NCBI RefSeq assembly: GCF_009759665.1
Contig: NZ_WQNE01000002.1
Span: 1 to 64,000, forward strand
Source of the DNA: Bradyrhizobium cajani
GTDB lineage: Bacteria; Pseudomonadota; Alphaproteobacteria; Rhizobiales; Xanthobacteraceae
Length of the DNA: 64,000 bases
Reading direction: 5' to 3'
A program made the translations under genes and the position numbers. Shown one piece after another: positions 1-7,446 of the stretch; within the stretch, counting starts at the first letter, position 1, and the number at the start of each line of letters is the position of its first letter. The notes under the pieces are model-generated. The model was not told the DNA's origin. It did no database searches and saw only the letters and a list, made by a program, of their open reading frames with translations.

Positions 1-456
1 GGCACCGCCGCCTCTACGCGCTCGGCCGAGCTCGGGCACTACTACGCCCATCCCGGCAACCGCTTCTGGCGCGCGATCCATGAGGCCGGCATCACGCCGC
101 GGCGGTATCAGCCGGGCGAATTCGCCATGCTGCTCGAGCTCGGGATCGGCTTCACCGATCTCTCCAAGTCGGGCGCCGGGATGGATCGCCAGATCGCGGC
201 GGAGACGATCGACGTTGCGGGGTTCAGGGCGAAGATCGAAAAGTACCGGCCGCGGACGATTGCGTTCACGAGCAAGAAGGCGGCGAGCTTGTTTTACGGC
301 AGGCCGTCGCGCGGGATTGCGCTGGGGCGGCAGCCGCGCGGTGGAAGTCTGCCGGAGATATTCGTGCTGTCTTCGCCGTCCGGTGCTGCGTCCGGGCATT
401 GGACGCTGGAGCCGTGGCGCGAGCTTGCGGCGTGGATTGGGCGTGAGGTGGGATGA
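1..456 (+). CDS. mug: G/U mismatch-specific DNA glycosylase (Mug/TDG family), 5'-truncated by window edge
   Basis: The reading frame is open from base 1 and ends at TGA 454-456, leaving 151 residues of a protein whose start lies before the window. The opening residues GTAAS, followed by a HPGNRFW segment, match the conserved helix region of the Mug/TDG branch of uracil-DNA glycosylases. That branch removes uracil or thymine opposite guanine in base excision repair. A later stretch (FTSKKA) and a C-terminal LPEIFVLSSPSGAA segment match the family's DNA-contacting loop. The N-terminal catalytic motif (usually GINP) would be upstream and cannot be checked. It is followed by a palindromic repeat and a convergent gene. 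Confidence 0.85.
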   Translation, partial: GTAASTRSAELGHYYAHPGNRFWRAIHEAGITPRRYQPGEFAMLLELGIGFTDLSKSGAGMDRQIAAETIDVAGFRAKIEKYRPRTIAFTSKKAASLFYGRPSRGIALGRQPRGGSLPEIFVLSSPSGAASGHWTLEPWRELAAWIGREVG

Positions 457-477
457 GGACGGTCCACATACTCAGCC

Positions 478-604
478 GTCGTCCCGGCGGAGGCCGGGAC
501 CCATAACCACAGGGAGAGGTTTGGCGCAGACTCGTCGTTCGGTACTTCGACCGGCCGCAACCGATAGATCACGCGGTATGGGTCCCGGCCTTCGCCGGGA
601 CGAC
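478..604. repeat. Palindromic intergenic repeat (GTCGTCCCGGC...GCCGGGACGAC)
   Basis: The left arm GTCGTCCCGGCGGAGGCCGG and the right arm CCGGCCTTCGCCGGGACGAC are inverted copies. Both arms also carry inner CCGGC/GCCGG hairpins and a GGGACCCATA/TATGGGTCCC extension. The element lies between two convergent genes and may fold into a bidirectional terminator-like structure. It is one of several unrelated-sequence repeat families in this window. Confidence 0.8.
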
Positions 605-633
605 ACCGTGGGTTCGGCTACCTACGCCACCCC

Positions 634-1071
634 TCACCCCGCATACGCCTTGTCCAGATCCGCGATCACGATCTTCCGCATCCCCAGCATGGCCTGCATG
701 ACGCGGTTCGCCCTGGTGCGGTCGGGGTCGCCGAGGTAGCGGCCGAGCGCTGACGGGATCACCTGCCAGGACAGGCCGAACTTGTCCTTGAGCCAGCCGC
801 AGCGGGATTCCTCGCCGCCGTCGGCGGTGAGCGCTTGCCAGAAATAGTCGACCTCGCCTTGCGTTTCCACGCTGATCAAGAACGACACCGCCTCGTTGAA
901 GCGGTATTGCGGCCCGCCATTGAGCGCGTTGAAACGCTGCCCTTCCAGCTCGAACACCGCCATGAAATCGCTGACGGTCTCGACCCTGGCGTTGGGAAAC
1001 ACCGATTTGTAGAACGCGACGGCTTCCGGGACGTTGTTGTCGAACCAGAGAAACGGGGTGATGGAGGTCAT
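634..1071 (-). CDS. VOC-fold protein, PhnB / 3-dmu-9_3-mt family
   Basis: This 145-residue protein begins MTSITPFLWFDNN and carries the layout of the PhnB-like branch of the vicinal-oxygen-chelate superfamily. Features are an N-terminal FYKSVFPNA motif, a central FNALNGGP strand and a C-terminal ESRCGWLKDKFG-SWQV segment. Members are small metal- or ligand-binding proteins. Many are annotated after 3-demethylubiquinone methyltransferase although they lack the methyltransferase fold, so no reaction is assigned. The ATG at 1071 is preceded by an AAGGA-type ribosome site. A longer in-frame start exists upstream but would run into the repeat region, so it was rejected. The gene is divergent from the GST gene at 1357. 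Confidence 0.85.
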   Translation of the reverse strand: MTSITPFLWFDNNVPEAVAFYKSVFPNARVETVSDFMAVFELEGQRFNALNGGPQYRFNEAVSFLISVETQGEVDYFWQALTADGGEESRCGWLKDKFGLSWQVIPSALGRYLGDPDRTRANRVMQAMLGMRKIVIADLDKAYAG

Positions 1072-1190
1072 GAACGGAGATCCTTTTGCCTCGGACCGGA
1101 CGCGCGGCCGCACGCCGCCGCGTCCCAAGGACGAGGCCGGGAACGGCATTCCGACATGTGGGGAAGGATTTTTTCCACGCGTCGCAGTTG

Positions 1191-1266
1191 CGTAGCCCGG
1201 ATGAGCGACAGCGATATCCGGGGCCGGCGGTTGCCCCGCATGTCGCTTTCGCTCATGCGGGCTACG
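1191..1266. repeat. Palindromic repeat, GTAGCCCGGATGAGCG family, copy 1
   Basis: The arms CGTAGCCCGGATGAGCGA and TCGCTCATGCGGGCTACG are near-perfect inverted copies around a variable loop. This is the first of three copies within 1.7 kb. It sits between the divergent VOC and GST genes. Confidence 0.85.
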
Positions 1267-1356
1267 GGCTCCGCGCGGAAAACGAGCTACCCTGTCGGAA
1301 ACCGCCCCGACCATTCGTCCTTGGGGCGCAAAGCCTGATTACCCCGGAGGCCCCAG

Positions 1357-2007
1357 ATGCTCCCCACCATCACCGCCTTTGAACGCTCGCCCGACCGCGG
1401 CAAGGGGCAGGCGCGCGACATGCGCGTGCGCTGGGCGCTCGAGGAGGTCGGCCAGCCCTATGACGTTCGCCTCGTTTCGTTCGGGGCGATGAAGGCGCCC
1501 GCGCACCGCACGCTGCATCCGTTCGGACAGATCCCGACCTATGAGGACGGCGATCTCGCGCTGTTCGAGTCCGGCGCGATCGTGCTCCACATCGCCGAGC
1601 GTCATCCCGGGCTGCTGCCAACCGAAGCGAACGCGAGGAGCCGCGCGATCGCGTGGATGTTCGCTGCACTCAGCACGCTGGAGCCGCCGATCGTCGAGCT
1701 CGGGATGGCCATGCTGTTCGAACGCGACAAGAGCTGGTACGCGGAGCGCCTGCCCATGCTCCAGGAGCGCGTCCGTATCAGGCTCGGCGAATTGTCCCGC
1801 CGTCTCGGCGGCGCCGACTGGCTCGACGGCGCGTTCAGCGCCGGCGATCTCATGATGGTGACGGTGCTGCGCAGGCTGAACACATCGGGCCTGCTGGACG
1901 AATACCCTGATATCGCCGCCTATGTCGCCCGCGGCGAGGCGCGGCCGGCGTTCAGGCGGGCGTTCGAGGCGCAACTGGCGGTGTTTCAGGCTGCATCGCG
2001 TTCGTAG
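1357..2007 (+). CDS. Glutathione S-transferase family protein
   Basis: A 216-residue protein with a GST-like two-domain plan. Residues about 5-85 form a thioredoxin-like domain with the cis-proline loop (FGQIPTYEDGD) followed by the FESGAI turn that contacts glutathione in known members. The rest is the helical C-terminal domain. The N-terminus (SPDRGKGQARDMRVRWALEE) has no obvious catalytic Cys, so it may use a Ser or a backbone contact. The likely role is glutathione conjugation or thiol reduction in the cytoplasm; the substrate is unknown. The stop codon is 3 bases before a GTAGCCCGG repeat. The ATG at 1357 is chosen because GGAGG lies upstream (1345-1350 area). Confidence 0.88.
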   Translation: MLPTITAFERSPDRGKGQARDMRVRWALEEVGQPYDVRLVSFGAMKAPAHRTLHPFGQIPTYEDGDLALFESGAIVLHIAERHPGLLPTEANARSRAIAWMFAALSTLEPPIVELGMAMLFERDKSWYAERLPMLQERVRIRLGELSRRLGGADWLDGAFSAGDLMMVTVLRRLNTSGLLDEYPDIAAYVARGEARPAFRRAFEAQLAVFQAASRS

Positions 2008-2009
2008 TG

Positions 2010-2082
2010 CGTAGCCCGGATGAGCGAAAGCGATATCCGGGGAGACTGGTCCCGCATGTCGCTGACGCTGATGCGGGCTACG
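2010..2082. repeat. Palindromic repeat, GTAGCCCGGATGAGCG family, copy 2
   Basis: The arms GTAGCCCGGATGAGCGAAAG and GCTGATGCGGGCTAC pair imperfectly. The copy begins 3 bases after the stop codon of the preceding GST gene and ends about 65 bases before the next start. Confidence 0.83.
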
Positions 2083-2147
2083 AGGCCACTATTGCGCCCG
2101 CCACAACGCCCCGGCATGCTGCCGCGCCAACACGGAGGAGCCCGCCC

Positions 2148-2843
2148 ATGCTGACGCTCTACTCCTACCCAGAATTGTTCGGCGTCGCCGACAACAACGG
2201 TTACGGCCTCAAGGTCTACGCCTTCTTCAAGCTCGCGGGCGTCGCGTTCGTGCATGAGCACGTCTTCGATGCCTCCGCCGCGCCGCGCGGGCAGCTACCC
2301 TACATCGTCGACGACGGCGAGACCATCGGCGACAGCGAGACCATCATCGCGCATGTGACCGCAAAACATCGCCTCACCATCGATGCCTTGCTCTCACCGG
2401 AGCAGCGGCGCACCAATCACCTCGTCACGCGCATGCTCGACAATCTCTACTGGGTGATGTCGTATTCGCGCTGGAAGGACGAACGCTATTATCCCGCCTT
2501 CCGCGACGCCTTCATCGCGCAGCATCCGCAGCTCACCGCCGAAGGGCTGGACAAGGCCAAGGCCTATAACGCGCAGCGCTATCATTACCAGGGCATCGGC
2601 CGCTACACGCCCGAGCAGGCCTACGCGCGGGGGCTGGCCGATCTCGAGGTGCTGGCCGACATCGTGCCCGCCGCGGGCTTCGTGCATGGCGCGGCGCCGA
2701 CCAGCTGTGACGCCGGCATCTACGGCTTCATCGCCAACATCTATTTTTTTCCGATTCCGACGCCGCTGAAAGCGTTCGTCGATGCGCACGCAAATCTCGT
2801 CGCGCATTGCGAGCGAGTTCATGCGGCGGTGACGGAAGCGTAG
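2148..2843 (+). CDS. GST N-terminal-domain protein (thioredoxin-fold, GST-like)
   Basis: The 231-residue product opens MLTLYSYPELFG and has the RGQLPYIVDD cis-proline loop followed by GDSETII, the GST thioredoxin-domain signature. The C-terminal half is helical and ends with a GIYGFIANIY segment found in the metaxin/GST-C-like group. It is therefore assigned as a GST-fold protein of unknown substrate. The ATG at 2148 follows GGAGGAG at 2134-2140; the open frame extends further upstream only through repeat DNA. The stop codon TAG (2841-2843) is itself part of the downstream GTAGCCCGG repeat, so the final codons were probably reshaped by the repeat. Confidence 0.8.
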   Translation: MLTLYSYPELFGVADNNGYGLKVYAFFKLAGVAFVHEHVFDASAAPRGQLPYIVDDGETIGDSETIIAHVTAKHRLTIDALLSPEQRRTNHLVTRMLDNLYWVMSYSRWKDERYYPAFRDAFIAQHPQLTAEGLDKAKAYNAQRYHYQGIGRYTPEQAYARGLADLEVLADIVPAAGFVHGAAPTSCDAGIYGFIANIYFFPIPTPLKAFVDAHANLVAHCERVHAAVTEA

Positions 2844-2908
2844 CCCGGATGAGCGAAGCGACATCCGGGGCCACTCTCCCCGCATATCGCTTCGCTCATG
2901 CGGGCTAC
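2839..2908. repeat. Palindromic repeat, GTAGCCCGGATGAGCG family, copy 3 (supplies a stop codon)
   Basis: The arms GTAGCCCGGATGAGCGAAGC and GCTTCGCTCATGCGGGCTAC are nearly perfect inverted copies. The TAG inside the left arm is the stop codon of the GST-like gene that ends at 2843. The element also lies just beyond the 3' end of the convergent gene ending at 2930. Confidence 0.88.
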
Positions 2909-2929
2909 AAGGTGGGGCGGGACCGCCCC

Positions 2930-3364
2930 CTATCGCATCGTGATCGCGAGACCGCTGAGATCCGCATTCGCCATCAGGCCGACCTGCGTTCCCGTCAGCT
3001 CCAGCACGGCGCCCTTCTGGTTGGTGAGCACGATGGCGCGGGCCCCGGCGCCGACGGCCAGGCCGGCACCGGCGGCGCCGTAGACGCCGGCAACGTCCGA
3101 GGGGCGATTGATGTTGGAGACGCGGCCGCGCAGCACGGTTTTCGAGCCGCCGAAGACGAGGCCGTAGTCGAGCCCGCCGGTGGAGAGTCCATAGGAGCGG
3201 CCACGGAAGTTCAGCACGCCCGAGCCGCCGGAACCGCCGATGATCCAGCCCGCCTTGTAGATCGTCAGCGTCACGAAACCGCTGTCGGCCTGGGCCGCGG
3301 TCGAGAGGCCGGCAAGGGCGGCGACGGCGACAAGCGCGGCACGGACGGTGGATGCGAGCTTCAT
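2930..3364 (-). CDS. Exported protein of unknown function (DUF1134/EipA-like layout)
   Basis: This 144-residue protein has a clear Sec signal peptide (MKLASTVRAALVAVAALAGL, cleavage near AQA-DS). The mature part is glycine-rich and beta-strand-like (IIGGSGGSGVLNFRGRSYGL, TVLRGRVSNINRPSDVAGVY, VLELTGTQVGLMANADLSGL). That strand pattern resembles the periplasmic DUF1134/EipA proteins linked to envelope integrity in alphaproteobacteria, but it is shorter and I could not confirm membership. It is probably periplasmic. The ATG at 3364 is followed directly by the signal peptide and preceded by GGAGA. Confidence 0.72.
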   Translation of the reverse strand: MKLASTVRAALVAVAALAGLSTAAQADSGFVTLTIYKAGWIIGGSGGSGVLNFRGRSYGLSTGGLDYGLVFGGSKTVLRGRVSNINRPSDVAGVYGAAGAGLAVGAGARAIVLTNQKGAVLELTGTQVGLMANADLSGLAITMR

Positions 3365-3469
3365 GGGGGTCTCCGGGGGCTATTTTTCAAGGGAGGGATC
3401 GAATCAGACGCGACAAATCTATCCGATGGATCGCGGCGGCAAAATGATGGGGGCGGAGAGGCGGGAGGC

Positions 3470-3604
3470 CATCCTTCGAGACGCCCGCTTCATGCGGGCT
3501 CCTCAGGATGAGGACGGAGTGCGTGGCAGCAGTTTCAACGGGCACCGACGCCAATCGAGCCTCATCCTGAGGAGACCGCTGGAAGCGGTCGTCTCGAAGG
3601 ACGA
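3470..3604. repeat. Palindromic repeat, ATCCTTCGAGACGCC...GTCTCGAAGGACGAG family, copy 1
   Basis: The outer arms ATCCTTCGAGAC and GTCTCGAAGGA enclose two inner hairpins (CCCGCTTCATGCGGG and ACCGCTGGAAGCGGT) and an inverted CTCAGGATGAGG/CCTCATCCTGAGG pair. The same architecture recurs at 21871 and, diverged, at 26210. Confidence 0.85.
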
Positions 3605-3875
3605 GGCGTGCGCTCAGGCCGCCGCCGGGAAGCCATCTGCGATGGCCCTGCCGCACGTGAGAGACGCGAAGCAGCGCGCCCGCCGACACCATCGCCATCA
3701 TGCCATTCTGCCGGTGTTTTGCCCGACGAGTCAAATTCTTTTTCTGTATTTCCGAACGCGCTGACAACGTTGCTCTTTTCTACTGTGCATGGGGTTGTTT
3801 TCGCATTTCCTGTTGGAGCGCCCCTCGCCTGCCGCTACGCTGATGGGTCTCAGCCTTACCTTGCGAGGTGATCCC
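3605..3875. other. Gene-free spacer between divergent genes
   Basis: No convincing open frame is present. The segment has a T-rich stretch (3719-3790, for example CAAATTCTTTTTCTGTATTT) that contrasts with the GC-rich surroundings and probably holds the promoter for the RidA gene at 3876. The first half may be a further part of the adjoining repeat. Confidence 0.4.
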
Positions 3876-4259
3876 ATGCCGATCCAGCATTTTGCGCCCC
3901 CGCCGCACGTCAAGGCGCCGCCGCTGTCCTTTGCCACGCGTGTCGGCGATCTCCTGTTCGTCTCCGGCATTCCCGGCTTCGACGCCGACGGCGCCCTGCC
4001 CGATGGCTTCGAGCCGCAGTTCAAGAACGTCGTCATCAACATCAGGCGCGTGCTGGACGAAACCGGCGCGACGTTCCGCGACCTCGTCAAGGTCAACGTG
4101 CTCCTGACCCGCGCCTCCGACGTCGCCGCCATGAACGCGCTCTATGCCGGCGCCTTCGGCCCGCCGCCCTATCCGGCGCGCACCACCTGCGTGGTGCACG
4201 CGCTGCCCGATCCGAAGATGCTGATCGAGATCGAGGCGGTGGCGGCGCTTTCGAAATGA
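3876..4259 (+). CDS. RidA family protein (YjgF/YER057c/UK114)
   Basis: The 127-residue length and fold-defining motifs fit the trimeric RidA family. These are FVSGIPGFDADGAL near the N-terminus, then the NIRRVLDETGATFRDLVKVNVLLT helix/strand pair. The conserved arginine follows in YPARTTC, and the IEIEAVA strand is at the C-terminus. RidA proteins hydrolyse reactive enamine/imine intermediates such as 2-aminoacrylate. The Arg in PARTTC is the carboxylate-binding residue of active members, so deaminase activity is plausible. The ATG at 3876 follows GCGAGGTG. No neighbouring PLP enzyme suggests a dedicated partner. Confidence 0.9.
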   Translation: MPIQHFAPPPHVKAPPLSFATRVGDLLFVSGIPGFDADGALPDGFEPQFKNVVINIRRVLDETGATFRDLVKVNVLLTRASDVAAMNALYAGAFGPPPYPARTTCVVHALPDPKMLIEIEAVAALSK

Positions 4260-4415
4260 GCCGCGCCGAGCGGGTGTGGCTTGTCGGGCACGCGGCCGGA
4301 CCAAATGCCCGGCGGCGTCTGACATGTCCGTGAACGGCGGCTCCCCGGCTTGCAAAGGACCTGCTTTTCCCGCACGAATTTTTCGGATCCCACTTCCCCC
4401 ACAAGGAGATACTTC

Positions 4416-4676
4416 ATGCGTCGCGTTCTCGCGCTCTGTGCCGCTGCCGGCATCGCCACGTCCGTCCTTGCCGCGCCGGCCTCGGCGAAGGTCGGCTATT
4501 ACGTGATCCGCTGGGACAACACCGGCATCTGCCAGGTCTGGAACGAGGACCTGAAGTACAAGCCGTTCGAGTGGGGCGTGTCGACTTACAAGGTCGTCAG
4601 CAAGCCGCTCCCGACCTTCCAGGAAGCCTCCGACCTTCAGATCAAGATGCGCTCGGAGCGCCGCTGCACGCTCTGA
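4416..4676 (+). CDS. Small exported protein, two-cysteine family, paralogue 1
   Basis: The 86-residue product has a signal peptide (RVLALCAAAGIATSVLAAPASA) and a mature domain of about 62 residues beginning KVGYYVIRWDNTGICQVW. Two cysteines, in GICQVW and in the C-terminal RRCTL, could form one disulphide in the periplasm. The gene at 4918 is a paralogue with the same IRW-D-TG-CQ-W core. A strong AAGGAGAT ribosome site lies at 4402-4409. A hairpin terminator follows at 4700. I recognise no domain and assign no function. Confidence 0.85.
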   Translation: MRRVLALCAAAGIATSVLAAPASAKVGYYVIRWDNTGICQVWNEDLKYKPFEWGVSTYKVVSKPLPTFQEASDLQIKMRSERRCTL

Positions 4677-4699
4677 GCGCTGCACGACGGATCGGATGT

Positions 4700-4739
4700 G
4701 AGGGGCGGGTGGCGCGAGCCATCCGCCCTCTTCTTTTTT
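4700..4739 (+). terminator. Rho-independent terminator
   Basis: A GAGGGGCGGGTGGC / GCCATCCGCCCTC stem with a GCGA loop is followed by TTCTTTTTT, 24 bases after the stop of the small exported protein. Confidence 0.85.
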
Positions 4740-4917
4740 GCAGAGGCGCGCCGTTCTTCCGGCCGGGATCATGCGTTTTCCCGCGCGGGCGCTTTGAACC
4801 TGATCGCTGTGCGGAACTACTCACATCTTGTTCGGGGCGCATCCCCAAAAGCGCCCCGCCACCCCTCCCCATCATTGTCGGGAGGCGCATCACATCATTC
4901 ATTTTGAGGAGCTGATC

Positions 4918-5169
4918 ATGCGTCGTATTTCCGTGCTGTGCGCTGCCGCGGGTCTTGCCGTCACTGCGTTCGTCGCCGCGAGCCCTGCGGAAGCCAGCTA
5001 TCATCTGATCCGTTGGCAGGACACCGGCTTCTGCCAGATCTGGGACGACAGCATCCCGACCACGCCGTGGCCGGCCGGCTATCATCGTGCCAGCGCCACG
5101 GTGCCGACGTTCATCGACGCGCTCGCGATGAAGGATGCCGCGCTCAAGAGCGGGCAGTGCGCCTGGTAA
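4918..5169 (+). CDS. Small exported protein, two-cysteine family, paralogue 2
   Basis: An 83-residue protein with a signal peptide (RRISVLCAAAGLAVTAFVAA, cleavage near AEA-SY). The mature core YHLIRWQDTGFCQIWDD is clearly homologous to the preceding gene. The C-terminal GQCAW keeps the second cysteine. GAGGAG precedes the ATG. The two paralogues each have their own ribosome site and terminator, so they are probably separate transcripts after a local duplication. The function is unknown. Confidence 0.85.
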   Translation: MRRISVLCAAAGLAVTAFVAASPAEASYHLIRWQDTGFCQIWDDSIPTTPWPAGYHRASATVPTFIDALAMKDAALKSGQCAW

Positions 5170-5192
5170 GATTTCGATCGGCGGACGAAGAG

Positions 5193-5230
5193 CCGGGCAA
5201 GGACGCCAGCGTCCTTGCCCGGTTGTTTTT
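5193..5230 (+). terminator. Rho-independent terminator
   Basis: The perfect stem CCGGGCAAGGACGC / GCGTCCTTGCCCGG is followed by TTGTTTTT, 23 bases after the stop of the gene ending at 5169. Confidence 0.9.
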
Positions 5231-5295
5231 ATAGATGATGGTGGGCACGGCGCGTCGTGCCTTTGCCGACCCCTACGACATATCGCTTGTCGCTC

Positions 5296-5781
5296 TCACG
5301 CGTCCTTGTGTGCGCCGGGATGGATCAGGACGTCGCGCGCGGCGGCGAGGTCGATGAAGGCCTGCGCGCTGCCGCCACGGTCGGGATGCATGCCCTTGGC
5401 CGCGCGGCGATAGGCCTGGTTGATGTCCTCGCAAGTGAGCTGCACGGCGAGCGGCAGGCCGAGCACCTTGCGCGCCCGATCCTCGCTTGAAAGCTTCTTC
5501 GGCATGGCGTTGCGGCGACCGAAGCGCGGCGCGGTGAGCTCGTGAACGACATCGAGAACCACGCCGATGCGGCGCTGCGCCGCCAGCGTGACGCCGTGAT
5601 CGTCGTTGTTCACGGCCTGGCGCAGCACGGGAAGCGCCTGCTCTGCCGCGTGGCGCAGCGTGACGTCACTGCTCATCCGCACGATCTCGGCAACGAGCCG
5701 GTCGGCCTCGGCCCAGTCGGCGGATTGCGCCGACCGCAGGCGTTCGAGACCGAGTTTCCAGGATTCAAGCCGTTCCATCAT
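5296..5781 (-). CDS. DnaJ-domain-containing protein with C-terminal J domain
   Basis: The 161-residue protein ends with a J-domain-like segment (INQAYRRAAKGMHPDRGGSA) in which the HPD tripeptide, essential for stimulating DnaK ATPase, is intact. The J domain is at the C-terminus and follows an N-terminal helical region of about 95 residues, unlike classical DnaJ. This suggests a specialised co-chaperone that recruits Hsp70 to a particular client. The start is uncertain: ATG at 5781 or 5778, or TTG at 5799, and none has a strong ribosome site. No dnaK lies nearby. Confidence 0.75.
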   Translation of the reverse strand: MMERLESWKLGLERLRSAQSADWAEADRLVAEIVRMSSDVTLRHAAEQALPVLRQAVNNDDHGVTLAAQRRIGVVLDVVHELTAPRFGRRNAMPKKLSSEDRARKVLGLPLAVQLTCEDINQAYRRAAKGMHPDRGGSAQAFIDLAAARDVLIHPGAHKDA

Positions 5782-5892
5782 GCGCGCAACGTTTAGCAAT
5801 GAAGATCAGTATGCCAAGGCCGCCGTTTCCGACCCCTTAATTTCGAGTTAGCCTTTCATGAAACTTCGAAACGAAAACGGGAGGAAATTGTC

Positions 5893-6660
5893 ATGGCATT
5901 GCTTGCAAACCACATCGCCGTCGTCACCGGCGCCGGTTCCGGCATCGGCCGGGCCATCGCGGCCGGCTACGCGCGGGAAGGCGCGCAGGTCGTGCTGCTC
6001 GACGTCAATGCCGACACGGTCGCGGAAGCCGCCCAGGAGATCCGCAAGGCCGGCGCCAAGGCCGAGAGCTTTGCGCTCGACGTGACAAGGCGTGAAGACT
6101 GCTTTGCGCTGGCGAAGCAGGTCGCCGACAAGGTCGGGCAGGTCTCGATCCTCGTCAACAATGCCGGCATCACCCGCCGCAACGCCTTCACCGCGGAAAC
6201 GGAGACCGTGGCGAAGGACTGGAACGACATCATCTCGCTCAATCTCAACGGCGTCTTCAACATGACGCAGGCCTTCCTCGCACCCTTACGCGCGAGCAAG
6301 GGCCGCATCGTCAATATCGGCTCGATCCAGTCCTTCGTGCATCTGCGCACGCCGAGCTCGGCGGCCTATACCACCTCCAAGCACGGCGTGCTCGGCTTCA
6401 CAAAGGCGCTCGCGGTCGAGCTCGGCAAGGATGGCGTGCGCGTCAACGCGATCGGGCCGGGCTTCATCGAAACCAACATCAACGCCCATGTGCGCGCGAC
6501 CAATCCGGCGCTGGTGCAGGCCTTCGTCGACCACACCCCGCTGGCGCGCACCGGCAAGCCCGAGGACATCGTCGGCCCCGCGATCTTCCTTGCATCGGAC
6601 CTGTCGGCCTACGTCACCGGAACGATCGTGATGGTGGACGGCGGCTATCGAACGGTGTGA
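5893..6660 (+). CDS. SDR family oxidoreductase (FabG-like 3-oxoacyl reductase)
   Basis: A classical short-chain dehydrogenase of 255 residues. TGAGSGIG is the nucleotide-binding loop, followed by the LDV acidic strand and NNAG. The catalytic Ser lies in NIGSIQSF and the YTTSK pair supplies Tyr/Lys. The C-terminal GTIVMVDGGY signature is also present. LLDVNADT after strand 2 carries an Asp at the position that often favours NAD. These enzymes oxidise or reduce secondary alcohols; whether this one serves fatty-acid, sugar or aromatic metabolism cannot be told. The ATG follows GGGAGGAAATTGTC. Confidence 0.92.
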   Translation: MALLANHIAVVTGAGSGIGRAIAAGYAREGAQVVLLDVNADTVAEAAQEIRKAGAKAESFALDVTRREDCFALAKQVADKVGQVSILVNNAGITRRNAFTAETETVAKDWNDIISLNLNGVFNMTQAFLAPLRASKGRIVNIGSIQSFVHLRTPSSAAYTTSKHGVLGFTKALAVELGKDGVRVNAIGPGFIETNINAHVRATNPALVQAFVDHTPLARTGKPEDIVGPAIFLASDLSAYVTGTIVMVDGGYRTV

Positions 6661-6842
6661 GGACACCGCTCGCCCGCGCCAATCGCGGCGGCTTCGCGGC
6701 AATCCCAAGGTCAATTGGTGCGAACGCCCGCGGTTAACCCTTCATTAACCAAACCGGACCACCGTGGATCTACGGCTTGGGGGTCGTTTGTTCTCGATCC
6801 GCTTCCATAGAGGGGGGCGGGCGTTGGTCGGGAGGTGTGTTG

Positions 6843-7091
6843 ATGACCACTGTTCATGTCGCTGCGTCCGGACCGGACGCACAATTTCTTGCTCCAAACC
6901 AGATCGTTCCGCTTCTGATCGGCGCGACCGTCGACGAGGTCGAGCGCGAGCTCGTGCTCCAGACGCTCGCCCGCTGCGACGGCAACCGCACGCGCGCCGC
7001 ACGTGTGCTCGGCCTTTCGGTCCGCACGCTGCGCAACAAGATCAGGCTCTACGCCGCCTCCGGCGCTGACGTGCCCGCTTATCAGGACTAG
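6843..7091 (+). CDS. Small stand-alone Fis-type helix-turn-helix protein
   Basis: The 82-residue protein is essentially a Fis/NtrC-type DNA-binding domain. VDEVERELVLQTLARCDGNRTRAARVLGLSVRTLRNKIRLY has the dimerisation helix followed by the helix-turn-helix. In NtrC-family activators this domain is fused to a receiver and an AAA+ domain, both missing here. It resembles the C-terminal end of FlbD-like regulators. The ATG at 6843 has GGGAGGTG eight bases upstream; an upstream in-frame start was rejected as it lacks a ribosome site. It may act as a nucleoid or accessory DNA-bending factor. Confidence 0.82.
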   Translation: MTTVHVAASGPDAQFLAPNQIVPLLIGATVDEVERELVLQTLARCDGNRTRAARVLGLSVRTLRNKIRLYAASGADVPAYQD

Positions 7092-7101
7092 CGCGAGCGA
7101 A

Positions 7102-7383
7102 TCATTCCGGCTGCGACACCTGGGGCGATTGCGCGCTTGGTGACGGGCGACGCAGTTCGTGCCGCATCAAGCTGCCGACGAGGAACGCCATCGAGAAGAC
7201 CGCGACCGCGGCCGCGATCAGCTCGATGGCGCAGAGCATGAAGGCCGTCATAACAGCCCATAACGGCTGCGGCTCCTCGGCAAAGGCGATCGGCTCGATG
7301 TCTGGCACGAGCAGGTGGGCAAGGCCGAGCGCAGCGGCCAGGACGACTGCCGACAAGCAAAGGATCTTCCACGCTGCGCGCAT
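7102..7383 (-). CDS. Small two-helix membrane protein
   Basis: The 93-residue product has two hydrophobic segments. One is near the N-terminus (ILCLSAVVLAAALGLAHLLV) and one is central (AVMTAFMLCAIELIAAAVAVFSMAFLVG). They are separated by an acidic loop (DIEPIAFAEEPQP), and the tail is polar and proline/serine-rich. GAGGAG precedes the ATG at 7383. A perfect FixK/FNR box lies 64 bases upstream, and the same box is upstream of the divergent collagen-like gene, so oxygen-responsive control is likely for one or both. There is no known domain. Confidence 0.78.
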   Translation of the reverse strand: MRAAWKILCLSAVVLAAALGLAHLLVPDIEPIAFAEEPQPLWAVMTAFMLCAIELIAAAVAVFSMAFLVGSLMRHELRRPSPSAQSPQVSQPE

Positions 7384-7446
7384 CGGTCGCTCCTCGCGAG
7401 GATTGTGGCCGTGCGCGATCAATGACACGCCGCCTCGCGCCATCGA

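Noticed and set aside
634..1314. A 226-residue version of the VOC-fold protein with an earlier start
   Set aside because: The extra residues run through a palindromic repeat, and the ATG at 1071 has a ribosome site and the family's natural start.
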